Source: Cellulomonas edaphi
GTDB lineage: Bacteria > Actinomycetota > Actinomycetes > Actinomycetales > Cellulomonadaceae
Direction: 5' to 3'
Assembly: GCF_030362815.1 (NCBI RefSeq)
Contig: NZ_JAUCGR010000002.1
Span: forward strand, 868,001 to 932,000
DNA length: 64,000 nucleotides
Position numbers and translations under genes: made by a program
Notes under the pieces: generated by a model
Told to the model about the DNA's origin: nothing
Database searches by the model: none
Seen by the model: only the letters and a program-made list of their open reading frames with translations
Shown: positions 29,788-38,781 of the stretch, piece by piece
How positions within the stretch are numbered: position 1 is the first letter of the stretch
Layout: each line of letters starts with the position of its first letter

Positions 29788-30699
29788 TCAGGCGCGGCGC
29801 AGGTCCGGCTCGAGATAGATGACGCGGGCGATCGGCACGGCCGCGCGCACGCGCACCTCGGCGGCGTCGATCGCCTCCGCGACCTCCGCAGCGGTGGTGG
29901 CGCCCGGCACCTCGATCTTCGCCGCGACCAGCACCTCCTCGGGGCCCAGGTGCATGGTGCGCAGGTGGATGACCGACGTGACGCCGGGGCCGACGAGCGC
30001 GCCCTTGATGGCCGCGACGTCCGACTTGGTGGCGGACTCCCCGAGCAGGAGCGACTTGGTCTCCAGCGCGAGCACCACCGCGATGAGCACCAGCAGGACG
30101 CCGATGCCCGCCGTCCCGGCGGCGTCCCAGCGACCGTCGTCCGTGAGGAGCGTGAGGCTGACGCCCCCGAGCGCGAGCACGAGGCCGATGAGCGCGCCGA
30201 AGTCCTCCAGGAGCACGACGGGCAGCTCGGGCGCCTTGGCGGTGCGGATGAACGAGACCCACGACAGGTTGCCGCGTACCTGGTTCGACTCGTGGATCGC
30301 GGTGCGGAACGAGAAGCCCTCGAGCGCGATCGCCGCGAGCAGCACCGCGACCGGCACCCACTTCCACGACTCGATGGGGTGCGGCTCCTGCCACTTGTGC
30401 CACGCCTCGTACAGCGCGAAGAGGCCGCCGAGCGAGAACAGCACGATCGAGACGATGAACGCGTACACGTAGCGCTCGCGCCCGTACCCGAACGGGTGGG
30501 AGTCGTCCGCCTCGCGCTGGGCACGCTTGCCGCCGATCAGCAGCAGCAGCTGGTTGCCGGAGTCCGCCAGGGAGTGCACGGCCTCGGCGAGCATCGAGCT
30601 CGAGCTGGTGAGGACGTAGGCGATGAACTTGGTGAGGGCGATGCCGAGGTTCGCGCCGAGCGCCGCGACGATGGCCTTGTTGCCGCCCTTGTGCGCCAC
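29788..30699 (-). CDS. cation diffusion facilitator family transporter
   Basis: A 303-residue CDF antiporter that probably exports divalent metal (Zn, Fe, Co or Mn) in exchange for protons. The six-helix membrane domain starts IVAALGANLGIALTKFIAYV. The metal-site helix carries MLAEAVHSLADSGNQ (His and Asp ligands), with the second pair in the DFGALIG helix. A C-terminal cytoplasmic domain (about 210-303) is present, with RTMHLGPEEVLVAAKIEV. The DDSHPFGYGRERYVYAF loop identifies a CDF group lacking an N-terminal His tail. GTG 30699 lies one base after the Trm112 stop, so it is the last gene of a five-gene operon. Confidence 0.92.
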   Translation of the reverse strand: MAHKGGNKAIVAALGANLGIALTKFIAYVLTSSSSMLAEAVHSLADSGNQLLLLIGGKRAQREADDSHPFGYGRERYVYAFIVSIVLFSLGGLFALYEAWHKWQEPHPIESWKWVPVAVLLAAIALEGFSFRTAIHESNQVRGNLSWVSFIRTAKAPELPVVLLEDFGALIGLVLALGGVSLTLLTDDGRWDAAGTAGIGVLLVLIAVVLALETKSLLLGESATKSDVAAIKGALVGPGVTSVIHLRTMHLGPEEVLVAAKIEVPGATTAAEVAEAIDAAEVRVRAAVPIARVIYLEPDLRRA

Positions 30700-30700
30700 G

Positions 30701-30931
30701 TCAGCCCGCCGCCGGTCGAGCCGCCGACGCGTCGGCCAGCAGGATCGGGATGCCGTCGCGCACGGGGTAGGTCCGCGGGTCGGTGGGGTGCGTCGAGATC
30801 AGCACGGGGTTGCCGTCCGCGTCCACGCCGTCGACCAGCGTCGCGCCGGTCACCGGGCAGCGCAGCAGGTCCCGTGCCCACGGCTCGAGCCGGGCGCCGG
30901 GCTGGGGGTGGCTCGCGCCGGTCTCGCTCAT
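30701..30931 (-). CDS. Trm112-like small protein
   Basis: A 76-residue protein with the Trm112/UPF0434 fold: LEPWARDLLRCPVTGATLVD, then YPVRDGIPILLADASA. Only one of the paired zinc-site cysteines remains (CPVTG), common in bacterial versions. Archaeal and eukaryotic Trm112 proteins activate methyltransferases; the bacterial function is not settled. Start and stop overlaps (ATGA with manB) show coupling. In mycobacteria this kind of gene also follows the phosphomannomutase. Confidence 0.88.
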   Translation of the reverse strand: MSETGASHPQPGARLEPWARDLLRCPVTGATLVDGVDADGNPVLISTHPTDPRTYPVRDGIPILLADASAARPAAG

Positions 30932-32412
30932 GCCTGCTCCTGTCGGACGAGCGCGAGCACGTCGTCGCGCACCTTCTCCATGATGTCCTCGTCGGCCGCC
31001 TCCACGTTGAGCCGCAGCAGCGGCTCGGTGTTCGACGCGCGGAGGTTGAACCACCACTGCGGGTGACCGTCCCAGTGCGAGACCGTCAGGCCGTCGAGCT
31101 CGTCGACCGTGACCGGACCGGCACCCTGCCGCGTGACGTACGCGTCGACGACGCGGGCGCGCGCCTCGGGCACCGACGCGACCACCGAGTTGATCTCGCC
31201 CGACGCGACGTACGGCTGGTACTGCTCGGCGAGTGCCGACAGCGGGTGCGGCTGGCCCCCCAGCGCGGCCAGGACGTGCAGGGCGGCGAGCATGCCGGTG
31301 TCGGCGAAGTAGAAGTCGCGGAAGTAGTAGTGCGCGCTGTGCTCGCCGCCGAAGATCGCGTCGTTCTGCGCCATCTCCGCCTTGATGAACGAGTGCCCGA
31401 CGCGCGTGCGCACCGTGCGGGCGCCGGCTGCCGTGAGCAGGTCGGGGACCACCTGCGAGGTGATGAGGTTGTGGATCACGGTGGGTGTGCGCCCCGCGGC
31501 GCGCTCGCGCGCCACCTCGCGGAGCCCGACGAGCGCGGTGATGGCCGACGGTGAGACGGGGTCGCCGTGCTCGTCGATCACGAAGCAGCGGTCGGCGTCG
31601 CCGTCGAACGCGAGGCCTAGGTCCGCGTCGTGCTCCACCACGGCCGCCTGCAGGTCGCGCAGGTTCTCCGGTTCGAGCGGGTTGGCCTCGTGGTTGGGGA
31701 ACGTGCCGTCCAGCTCGAAGTACAGCGGCACCACGTCGAGCGGGAGCGCGGGCAGGCCGGCCTCGGTCCCCAGCACGGCGGGCGCCGTGAAGCCGCCCAT
31801 GCCGTTGCCCGCGTCGACCACCACCTTGAGCGGGCGGATGCCGCTCAGGTCGACGAGCCCGCGCAGGAAGCCCGCGTAGTCGGCCAGCATGTCCCGCGTC
31901 GAGACCGTGCCCACCGCCTCGACCGTGGGGACACCGCGCGTGAGGTACGCGCCGGCCAGGTCGCGCACCGCGGCGAGCCCCGAGTCCTGCCCGACCGGTC
32001 GCGCGCCGGCGCGGCACAGCTTGATCCCGTTGTACTGCGCGGGGTTGTGGCTCGCGGTGAACATGGCGCCCGGGATCCCGAGCGAGCCGGAGGCGAAGTA
32101 CAGGCCGTCGGTCGACGCGAGGCCGATGCTGACCACGTCCACGCCGCGCGCGTTCAGGCCGTCGGCGAAGGCCGCGACGAGCGAGGGTCCGGACGGCCGC
32201 ATGTCGTGGCCGATCACCACCTGCGGGCGCGCACCCGCGGACGTCTCGGGCAGGACGACGACGTCGGCGAACGCCGCCCCGATCGCGCGCACGACCGGCT
32301 CGTTGAGCTCGCTCGGCACGACGCCGCGCACGTCGTAGGCCTTGATGAACGCGGACAGGTCCGCGGGCTGGTCAGTAGGCAGGTCCGTAGGCAGATCCAC
32401 AGGCTCGGTCAA
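30928..32412 (-). CDS. manB: phosphomannomutase/phosphoglucomutase
   Basis: A 494-residue alpha-D-phosphohexomutase interconverting mannose-6-P and mannose-1-P (and perhaps glucose phosphates) for GDP-mannose and glycan synthesis. Phosphoserine Ser121 is in MFTASHNPAQYNG, the metal loop at 269-275 is FDGDADR, the sugar loop is GGEHSAHYYFRDF and the phosphate loop is LRASNTEPLLRLN. I place the start at TTG 32412 because GAGGGG sits five bases upstream. A GTG at 32448 would add 12 residues but has no ribosome-binding site. The neighbouring zinc-ribbon, DUF3499 and Trm112 genes match the mycobacterial Rv3258c-Rv3257c order. Confidence 0.93.
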   Translation of the reverse strand: MTEPVDLPTDLPTDQPADLSAFIKAYDVRGVVPSELNEPVVRAIGAAFADVVVLPETSAGARPQVVIGHDMRPSGPSLVAAFADGLNARGVDVVSIGLASTDGLYFASGSLGIPGAMFTASHNPAQYNGIKLCRAGARPVGQDSGLAAVRDLAGAYLTRGVPTVEAVGTVSTRDMLADYAGFLRGLVDLSGIRPLKVVVDAGNGMGGFTAPAVLGTEAGLPALPLDVVPLYFELDGTFPNHEANPLEPENLRDLQAAVVEHDADLGLAFDGDADRCFVIDEHGDPVSPSAITALVGLREVARERAAGRTPTVIHNLITSQVVPDLLTAAGARTVRTRVGHSFIKAEMAQNDAIFGGEHSAHYYFRDFYFADTGMLAALHVLAALGGQPHPLSALAEQYQPYVASGEINSVVASVPEARARVVDAYVTRQGAGPVTVDELDGLTVSHWDGHPQWWFNLRASNTEPLLRLNVEAADEDIMEKVRDDVLALVRQEQA

Positions 32413-32463
32413 GATGACCCCTCGATGAGTCGGCAGGAACGGCGTCACTCTAGTTGGCGCGGC

Positions 32464-32724
32464 TCAGCTGCCGAGCACCTCGGACCGGTCGAGCGGGCTG
32501 CCGCCCCCCTCGAGCGCGAACCAGTTGGTCTGCTCGCACGAGGGGCACGAGACGAAGACAGCCGGGCGACCGTCGGTCAGCGTCATGCGGATGCGGGTCA
32601 GGTCCGTGGCTCCGCACTTGAGGCAGGCCTCCGTCCCGGCGACGAGCGGGCCCGCGGGCTGGCTGAGCGAGCCGAGCGGCTCGACCGGCTGCCCCGGGCG
32701 GCCGGCCCCCCGCTTGCGTGCCAT
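32464..32724 (-). CDS. small zinc-ribbon protein
   Basis: An 86-residue protein with a basic, disordered N-terminus (MARKRGAGRPGQ) and one zinc ribbon formed by CLKCGATDLTRIRM (CxxC) and FVSCPSCEQTNWF (CxxC), residues about 34-68. The fold resembles small nucleic-acid- or protein-binding ribbons; no partner is known to me. The ATG overlaps the DUF3499 stop by one base. It is the second gene of the DUF3499-to-CDF operon. Confidence 0.8.
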   Translation of the reverse strand: MARKRGAGRPGQPVEPLGSLSQPAGPLVAGTEACLKCGATDLTRIRMTLTDGRPAVFVSCPSCEQTNWFALEGGGSPLDRSEVLGS

Positions 32725-33101
32725 CAGCCTTCGCCACGCAGGACGCGCAGGTGCCCGCGGCGCGGCGCCTCGGCGAGCTCGGCCGGCTCGGCGAGCGCGG
32801 CCGCGGCGACGGCCGGGCCGGGGATCCGCGGCCGACCGGCCTCGCGCACGGCGTCGGCGAGCGCTAGCAGGTCGTCGTGGCTGGGCGGTGCGGGCTCGAA
32901 GTCGGGGGTGAGCCGGACGACCTCCCAGCCGCGCGGTGCCGTGAGCCGGGACGCGTGCTCCGCACACAGGTCGTACGAGTGCGGCTCGGCGTTCTGGGCC
33001 AACGGGCCGAGCACGGCCGTGGAGTCCGAGTACACGTAGGTCAACGTGGCGACGGCGGCGCGGTCGCACGCCGAGCGGGAGCACTGCCGGACGGATCTCA
33101 C
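32724..33101 (-). CDS. DUF3499 family protein
   Basis: A 125-residue actinobacterial family of unknown function. The conserved core is RQCSRSACDRAAVATLTYVY, then YDLCAEHASRLTAPRGWEVV, with three cysteines and a His that could bind zinc. The C-terminus is Ala/Pro-rich. It is the first gene of the manB operon and divergent from the zincin-like gene (88 bases between starts), exactly as in mycobacteria. Confidence 0.9.
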   Translation of the reverse strand: MRSVRQCSRSACDRAAVATLTYVYSDSTAVLGPLAQNAEPHSYDLCAEHASRLTAPRGWEVVRLTPDFEPAPPSHDDLLALADAVREAGRPRIPGPAVAAAALAEPAELAEAPRRGHLRVLRGEG

Positions 33102-33189
33102 CCGCAGAAGGTACCCCCGCGCGCCGACACCCCGCTCCCCCCACGCCGTGACGCGCGAACGACGATCACGCCCGAACTACGATGCAGGC

Positions 33190-33672
33190 GTGACCTCCGA
33201 CTCCCCCTCGCGCCCCGGACAGGTGTCGTCCCGCCCGGGCGCCGCCGCGAGCCCGGGCGTCGAGCCGGTCCGGCGGCGCGACCGCCGCGGCCGCGGACCG
33301 CGTGGCCTGCTCATGCCCACCTCGATGCCCGCCTACCGCACGCGCGCCGAGCGGTTCGACGACCTCGTCCTGGACGCCGTCGAGCGCATCGAGCGGCGCT
33401 GGTCCCGCCAGCTCGAGGGCGCGGAGTTCGCGGTGGAGGACGTCCCGCCGTCCAACCCGGCGCCGTGGGAGCGCGGTGGCGTGCCGATGGGCCGCTACTT
33501 CCCCGCGGACGCGGGCCTGCCCGCGCGCATCGTGATCTACCGCCGGCCCATCGAGTCGCGGGCGGCCGACCCGCTGGACCTCGCCGACCTGGTCCGCGAG
33601 GTGCTCGTCGAGCAGGTGGCGCACATGATCGGCCGTGCGCCCGAGGAGATCGACCCCGAGCTGCGCGACTGA
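33190..33672 (+). CDS. zincin-like metallopeptidase family protein with degenerate active site
   Basis: A 160-residue protein of the DUF1025/zincin-like family. The body has RTRAERFDDLVLDAVERIER and a central strand region. At the position of the HExxH zinc motif it reads VEQVAH (residues 140-145): the first zinc-binding His is Val, while the Glu and second His are kept. Catalysis is therefore doubtful. The 45-residue N-terminus is a basic, Pro/Gly-rich extension. GTG 33190 is used; the internal ATG at 33313 (MPTSMPAYRTRAERF) would remove the extension. Confidence 0.8.
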   Translation: MTSDSPSRPGQVSSRPGAAASPGVEPVRRRDRRGRGPRGLLMPTSMPAYRTRAERFDDLVLDAVERIERRWSRQLEGAEFAVEDVPPSNPAPWERGGVPMGRYFPADAGLPARIVIYRRPIESRAADPLDLADLVREVLVEQVAHMIGRAPEEIDPELRD

Positions 33673-33676
33673 CGCC

Positions 33677-35242
33677 TCACGGGGTCCCGACGCGCGGGTC
33701 CTGCCGGACGGTGACCTGAGCGTCGCCGTCGTCGGCGGGCACGGGTGCGAGCACCGAGATGAGCGTCCCGTCGGGGCGCGCCACGTCGGCGACCAGGGCC
33801 CACGCGAGCTGCGCCGCACCCTCGTCCGGGACCAGCTGGACGGCCGCCACCGCGGACCCGGGCACGGCCTTGCCCTGCGTGCCCGGCACCACGGGCCCGG
33901 TACCCACCAGGGTGTCGGTCAGCCACGTGCCGGTGCTGCCGGCGGGCACCGTGAGCGGCCGCTCGGCGAGCAGGCGTCCGTCCGTGCCGATCAGCCGCAG
34001 CGTCCCGCTGGCGGAGCCGGAGGTCCCGACGGCGCCGACGACCAAAGTTCCGCGCGTCCCGCCGGGCACCGTGACGATGCCGTCCAGACCGCGTGGCGAC
34101 GAGGCCACCCAGGCGCGCTCGAGGCTCGGGGCCGGGTCGAGCGTGGTCGGGGCGCCGGCGCGAGCCACCTGGCCGGCCGCGACCACGGGACGCGGGGAGT
34201 CGACCACCGCGGTGTAGGAACCCGCCGGCAGGCCGCCGAGCGGGATGTCGGTGACCTCGCCGGGAGCAAGCTCCACCTGCTCGCCACCGGGGAGCTCCTG
34301 CGGGCCGTCCGGGCCGAGCAGCCGCACGTGCGCGGTGGTGCCGGTCCTGCCGGGGACCATGAGGCGCAGCGCGCCGGCGAGCGGGCTGTCGACAGCGGCC
34401 GCGACCACCGAGAGGCCGGGCACCACCTGGTGCTTGCCTGGCGCGGAACCGGGCGCTACGAGGTCGGACCCGCGCGGGGTGAACCCGTCGAGCTTCGTGT
34501 CCTGCACGTACGTGGTCACCGCGCCGCCCGTCGCGCGCACCCGCACGACCACGCGGCGCTGCTCGGGGGCGATGGCCGCGAGGTTCACCACGCGCTGCGC
34601 GCCGGGGGCGACGAGGTAGTGGTCCGCCGACAGGTCCACCTTGCCCGCAGGGCCGTACACGGAGACGGTCACCTCGGCGGGGGTGGCCCCGGCGGCAGCG
34701 ATCACCAGCTGCGCGGTGCTCGACAGGTCGGTGGCCCCGCCCACCAGCCAGGCGTCGGTGGTCGGGCGCTGGCACGAGGCGGCCGACAGCCCGCGCAGGT
34801 CACCGGCGGTGACCACGGAGCCCACCGCGGCCGAGAGCTGGGCCGCGGTGTCCGTGGGTCGGGCGCTCACGACGAGCGCGCCGCCCGGACCGTTCACGCG
34901 CGCGGCGGACGTCCCGGGAGACAGGGTCGCGACGGCTGCTCCGCCGGCTGCGGGTGTCACCGCCCCGCCGGCGGAAGAGGCCGCGGCGGCGACGAGCGTC
35001 ATGACCGGCGCGACCGGGGTCGGGTCGAACGCCTTGTCACCGCCGCCCTCCGGCAGGATGAGCGGTGCGGGGCACGTCAGCGCGACCGCCGAGGGCGGCA
35101 CGGTCACCACGGTGCCCTCGTGCACCGGAGGGGCCTGCGGCGCGGGCGTCCGGATGCCTCCCGCGACGACCGCGGCCACGAGTGCCACGACACCGATCCC
35201 CGAGACCGCGCGCACGCTCCTGCCCAGCCACACACCGCTCAT
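33677..35242 (-). CDS. DUF5719 family secreted/membrane-anchored protein
   Basis: A 521-residue protein with an N-terminal signal anchor (about 10-32, VSGIGVVALVAAVVAGGI). The long extracytoplasmic all-beta region is made of repeated strands rich in Gly, Val and Thr, and the C-terminus includes ALVADVARPDGTLISVLAPV. It matches the actinobacterial DUF5719 family encoded after large glycosyltransferases. The ATG overlaps the glycosyltransferase stop as ATGA, so it is produced with it and may cooperate outside the membrane in glycan assembly. It is convergent with the zincin gene (four bases between stops). Confidence 0.85.
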   Translation of the reverse strand: MSGVWLGRSVRAVSGIGVVALVAAVVAGGIRTPAPQAPPVHEGTVVTVPPSAVALTCPAPLILPEGGGDKAFDPTPVAPVMTLVAAAASSAGGAVTPAAGGAAVATLSPGTSAARVNGPGGALVVSARPTDTAAQLSAAVGSVVTAGDLRGLSAASCQRPTTDAWLVGGATDLSSTAQLVIAAAGATPAEVTVSVYGPAGKVDLSADHYLVAPGAQRVVNLAAIAPEQRRVVVRVRATGGAVTTYVQDTKLDGFTPRGSDLVAPGSAPGKHQVVPGLSVVAAAVDSPLAGALRLMVPGRTGTTAHVRLLGPDGPQELPGGEQVELAPGEVTDIPLGGLPAGSYTAVVDSPRPVVAAGQVARAGAPTTLDPAPSLERAWVASSPRGLDGIVTVPGGTRGTLVVGAVGTSGSASGTLRLIGTDGRLLAERPLTVPAGSTGTWLTDTLVGTGPVVPGTQGKAVPGSAVAAVQLVPDEGAAQLAWALVADVARPDGTLISVLAPVPADDGDAQVTVRQDPRVGTP

Positions 35243-38200
35243 GCGCGGCCTCCCCGTCGACGGCGCACCGGGACGGCGAGCAGCACGCTGACCAGCAGCA
35301 CCAGACCTTGCGCGACGAGCCACGGAGCGCGCTGCGGCGCGTCGTAGTGCACGGTGAGGTGACCGCCCGCGGCGCCCACCTGGAACGCCTGCCGCCACCC
35401 GTCGTCGACCGCACGCAGGGAGTGGCCGTCCAGCCGCGCCTGCCAGTGCGAGTCGGCGCGCTCGGCGAGCACCAGGAGGCGGTCGCCGCTGCCCGCGGGG
35501 ATGGTGGTGCTGATGCTGCGCTGGTGGGAGTCGACCTGGGTCACCGGTGTCGACGCGTCCGTGACGTCAGCACCCGACGCGGCGAGGCGCGCCCACGAGG
35601 TCGCGGCATCGACGCCGTCCTGCTCGAGCGGCTGCACGCGCCAGAGGGTGCCGGACCGGCCCTGCGTCACCCGCTCGAGGCCGGCCGTGGAGTCGAGGGT
35701 CGCCACGAGGCCGTCGCGGGCCGTGCGGGCGGACGAGCCACCGACGGCCGGAGGCACCAGGACGTCCGCGACCGCGAGCGCACCGAGCGGCCCGGCCACG
35801 TCACCCGACGCCCCGCCCATGAGCTGGGCGACGACGTTCTCGACCTCCGTCGTGGCGGCGTCCGGCCGGCCGAGGGTGGCCTCGGTGAGGCCGCCGGTCA
35901 GGGTGCGGGTGCTGACGGCCGCCGCCTGGTCCACGAGCAGGGGACCGTCACCGCGCAGCAGCTGCCACGTGACGTCCGGGCCCTGGGCCTGGCCCGCGGG
36001 GGCTGCCGTGAGCGCGAGGACGCGGGAGGCAGCCGGCGAGGTCTGGGACTGCTGGCCGACGGCGGGGACCACCTCGTGGTCGATCGCGCTGAGGCCGACC
36101 GCGTCCCCGGCCCGCGCCTGCCACGTCCATCCCGTGAGCCAGACGACGGGCACCACCACGGCGACGGCGGTGACGAGCGCGACGAGCGGCTGCCGCCAGC
36201 CGAACGTGTGGAGCGCGAGCCGGTCACGCAGCCGCTCGGAGCCGAGCACCGCGGCGGCGAGCAGACCCAGCCCGGCCAGGGAGACCAGCGGCCCGGTCCA
36301 GCCGTACGCGACGGCGCCGTCCTGCGTGCCGACGGGCACCTGCACGACGACGACCGAGCTCGCGAGCGCCAGCGCCGCGACGATCCAACCCACGCGCACC
36401 GCGCGCGCGGCGGGCGCGCCGCGCAGCAGCGCCAGGAGGGCCAGCAGGACCACGACGCCGCCGAGCAGCAGCGGCCACACGTCGGCGAGCGGCTGCGCCC
36501 ACGACGGCACGAGCGTCGACGCGTCGGACGGCACGCCGAGCAGCCGCTCGACCGAGCCCGAGGCCTGGTCCGCGACGGGGAGGCCGGGCCCGGCGATCAG
36601 CAGCCGCCATCCGGGCACGCCGCGCCGCACCACCTCGACGAGCGTGGGGCCGAGCAGGACCACCGCCGGAGCGAGCGCGAGCAGCAGCCGACCGCGGTTG
36701 CGGGGGGCGGCGAGGGCGAGCACGAGCAGCGCGAGGGCACCGGGCACGAGCAGCACGGGCGCTCCGGCGACGACGACCGCGAACGCGAGCCCCGCGCCGG
36801 CGGCCGCTGCCACCGAGCCCGTCGGGTCCGGCACCCCGACCAGGTCGACCGTCGTCTCGCCGGCGCGCTGCGTCGGCACGGTGGGCGTGCCGCGCACGGG
36901 CGTCTCGATCGAGGCCTCGTCGGCGGCGTGCGCAGCCGGCTCCACCGGGGCGTCCGCCGAGCCCTGCGCCGCCTGCCCGGTCTCGTCGCGCGCCGCGGTC
37001 GCGAGCCCGGACAGCACCTGGTCCACGCGCTGGATCCCGACGGCACGCGCGGCGCCGAGCGCCACCCAGGGCAGCGCCACGTGCGCGAGCACGGCACCGA
37101 GCCGCCCGTCGCCGAGGCCCAGCAGCAGCGTCGGCGCTGCGGCCCACACCACGGCGGCCCAGGCGCGCACGCCGACCGACCGCGTCGCCGCACCGGCAGC
37201 GGCCCAGGCACCGAGCCCCGCGAGCAGCACGGAGCCCAGCAGCAGCACCGCGACCACGGTGGACAGCTGCCCACCGGCCACGAACGTGGGGCCCACGAGG
37301 ACGTCGAGCAGCGCGTCGGCGGGCCCGGGCGCGCCGAGGCCACCGGCCACCCAGCCCGAGGTCGCCGCCGCCCAGAGCTGGCCCAGGTCGGAGGCCGCGG
37401 GGGACAGTGCCTCGCCCACCAGCCGAGCGCCGCCCGCGGCGGCACCGATGAGCGGGCCCAGCGCGACCGCGACGACGAGCACGAGCATGCCCGTGAGCAC
37501 GCCCAGCGTCACGCGTCGCCGCGTGGTGAGGGCGGCGAGCTCACGCAGCTCCAGCTCGCTCGGGGCCTGCACCACGCGGCGCGCCTCGGCACGGGCCAGG
37601 CGGCGATCCTGCGCCTGGCGCCAGACGTCCTGCCACGTGGCCTGCAGGGGTCGCAGCGTGCGGCGGGAGACCGCGCGCGAGCGGCGTGCGGTGCGGCGCG
37701 CGCGGGCGATCGCGAGCGGCCGGGCGAACGCCTCGAGGGGCGCGCGGAGCTCGTCGACCGCGAGGCCGGGCTGCTTGGCGGCAAGCTGCACGAGGCAGCG
37801 GACGACGCCGAGCACGACCGCGAGCACGGCCACCACCGGGACGAGCAGCAGGGGCGCCGACGTCAGCCGCTGGTGCACCAGCGCGCGCCGGCGCGCCGCG
37901 TGCGAGCGACGCGAGTCGGGTGCGGTGTGGTGCTCGTCGCGCAGGCCGAGGTAGGACGCCTGGGCGTGGCGGACCACGGCCTCGGGCACCACGATGACGC
38001 GGTGCCCGGCGAGCCGGGCCCGGCGCGACAGGTCCAGGCCGTCGCCGAACGGGCCGAGCACGGGGTCGGTGCCCCCCAGCGCGTCCCACACGTCGCGCCG
38101 GACCAGCGCGCCGGCGATGCCCACGCCCAGCACGTCGTCGCGCGCGTCGTGCTGCCCCTGGTCGAGCTCCCCCGGCTCCACGTCGGTCATGCGCCGACCG

Positions 38201-38709
38201 GACCGCGAGGTGCGCAGGCCCGCCTCCAGGAGCCGCTCGGGCTCGTCCCACGTGCGCTGCTTGGCGCCCGCGACGCCGACCGAGCGGGCGCGCGTCACGG
38301 CGCGGGCCAGCTCCGCGAGCGCCGTCGGCGCCGGGGCGCTGTCGTCGTGCAGCAGCCAGAGCCACGTGGCCGGAAGGCCGTCGCCCTCCCCGCCGCCCAG
38401 CAGGGCTCGGCGCACGGCGTCGCCGAAGGTGCGGGCGCCCGGGACGGACACGGTCGTCAGTGCAGGCTGCGGCGCTCCGCCCGCGCTCGTGACGATCCGC
38501 TCGAGCAGCGGCGCGAGCGTGGGGTCCGGCGTCTCGCCCGCGTCGACGAGGACGATGCGCAGCGGGCGACGGGTCTGCGCGGCCAGGGCCGCGAGCGTCG
38601 TCGGGAGGAAGTCGGTCCGGCCCCGGCTGACGACGACGGCCGTCACCGGCGCCGTCGCCGGTGTCGAGGAGGTCGTCGTGGGGACCACGGGAAGGAGCGT
38701 CTCAGTCAT
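35239..38709 (-). CDS. large polytopic family 2 glycosyltransferase
   Basis: A 1156-residue protein. An N-terminal GT2 domain (about 20-330) shows VTAVVVSRGRTDFLPTTLAA, an acidic metal-binding LLHDDSAPAP motif and a DxDG-like region. A long membrane portion with about a dozen helices and a C-terminal extracytoplasmic domain ending in one helix and an Arg-rich tail follow. Similar proteins in actinomycetes are thought to transfer sugars onto wall glycans from lipid-linked donors. ATG 38709 is preferred; in-frame ATGs at 38721 and a start at 38757 would extend it slightly. It lies between whiB and DUF5719 on the same strand. Confidence 0.88.
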   Translation of the reverse strand: MTETLLPVVPTTTSSTPATAPVTAVVVSRGRTDFLPTTLAALAAQTRRPLRIVLVDAGETPDPTLAPLLERIVTSAGGAPQPALTTVSVPGARTFGDAVRRALLGGGEGDGLPATWLWLLHDDSAPAPTALAELARAVTRARSVGVAGAKQRTWDEPERLLEAGLRTSRSGRRMTDVEPGELDQGQHDARDDVLGVGIAGALVRRDVWDALGGTDPVLGPFGDGLDLSRRARLAGHRVIVVPEAVVRHAQASYLGLRDEHHTAPDSRRSHAARRRALVHQRLTSAPLLLVPVVAVLAVVLGVVRCLVQLAAKQPGLAVDELRAPLEAFARPLAIARARRTARRSRAVSRRTLRPLQATWQDVWRQAQDRRLARAEARRVVQAPSELELRELAALTTRRRVTLGVLTGMLVLVVAVALGPLIGAAAGGARLVGEALSPAASDLGQLWAAATSGWVAGGLGAPGPADALLDVLVGPTFVAGGQLSTVVAVLLLGSVLLAGLGAWAAAGAATRSVGVRAWAAVVWAAAPTLLLGLGDGRLGAVLAHVALPWVALGAARAVGIQRVDQVLSGLATAARDETGQAAQGSADAPVEPAAHAADEASIETPVRGTPTVPTQRAGETTVDLVGVPDPTGSVAAAAGAGLAFAVVVAGAPVLLVPGALALLVLALAAPRNRGRLLLALAPAVVLLGPTLVEVVRRGVPGWRLLIAGPGLPVADQASGSVERLLGVPSDASTLVPSWAQPLADVWPLLLGGVVVLLALLALLRGAPAARAVRVGWIVAALALASSVVVVQVPVGTQDGAVAYGWTGPLVSLAGLGLLAAAVLGSERLRDRLALHTFGWRQPLVALVTAVAVVVPVVWLTGWTWQARAGDAVGLSAIDHEVVPAVGQQSQTSPAASRVLALTAAPAGQAQGPDVTWQLLRGDGPLLVDQAAAVSTRTLTGGLTEATLGRPDAATTEVENVVAQLMGGASGDVAGPLGALAVADVLVPPAVGGSSARTARDGLVATLDSTAGLERVTQGRSGTLWRVQPLEQDGVDAATSWARLAASGADVTDASTPVTQVDSHQRSISTTIPAGSGDRLLVLAERADSHWQARLDGHSLRAVDDGWRQAFQVGAAGGHLTVHYDAPQRAPWLVAQGLVLLVSVLLAVPVRRRRGGRA

Positions 38710-38736
38710 GCTGCGGCCCATGATGCCCGCGCGATC

Positions 38737-38753
38737 CGCTGCATCCGGCAGCG
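38737..38753 (-). terminator. short hairpin after whiB
   Basis: Six-bp arms (38737-38742 and 38748-38753) with a five-base loop, in the 72-base gap between whiB and the glycosyltransferase. Weak; attenuation rather than full termination is possible. Confidence 0.35.
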
Positions 38754-38781
38754 ACACTCGCGACCGTCACACAGGTTGCGT

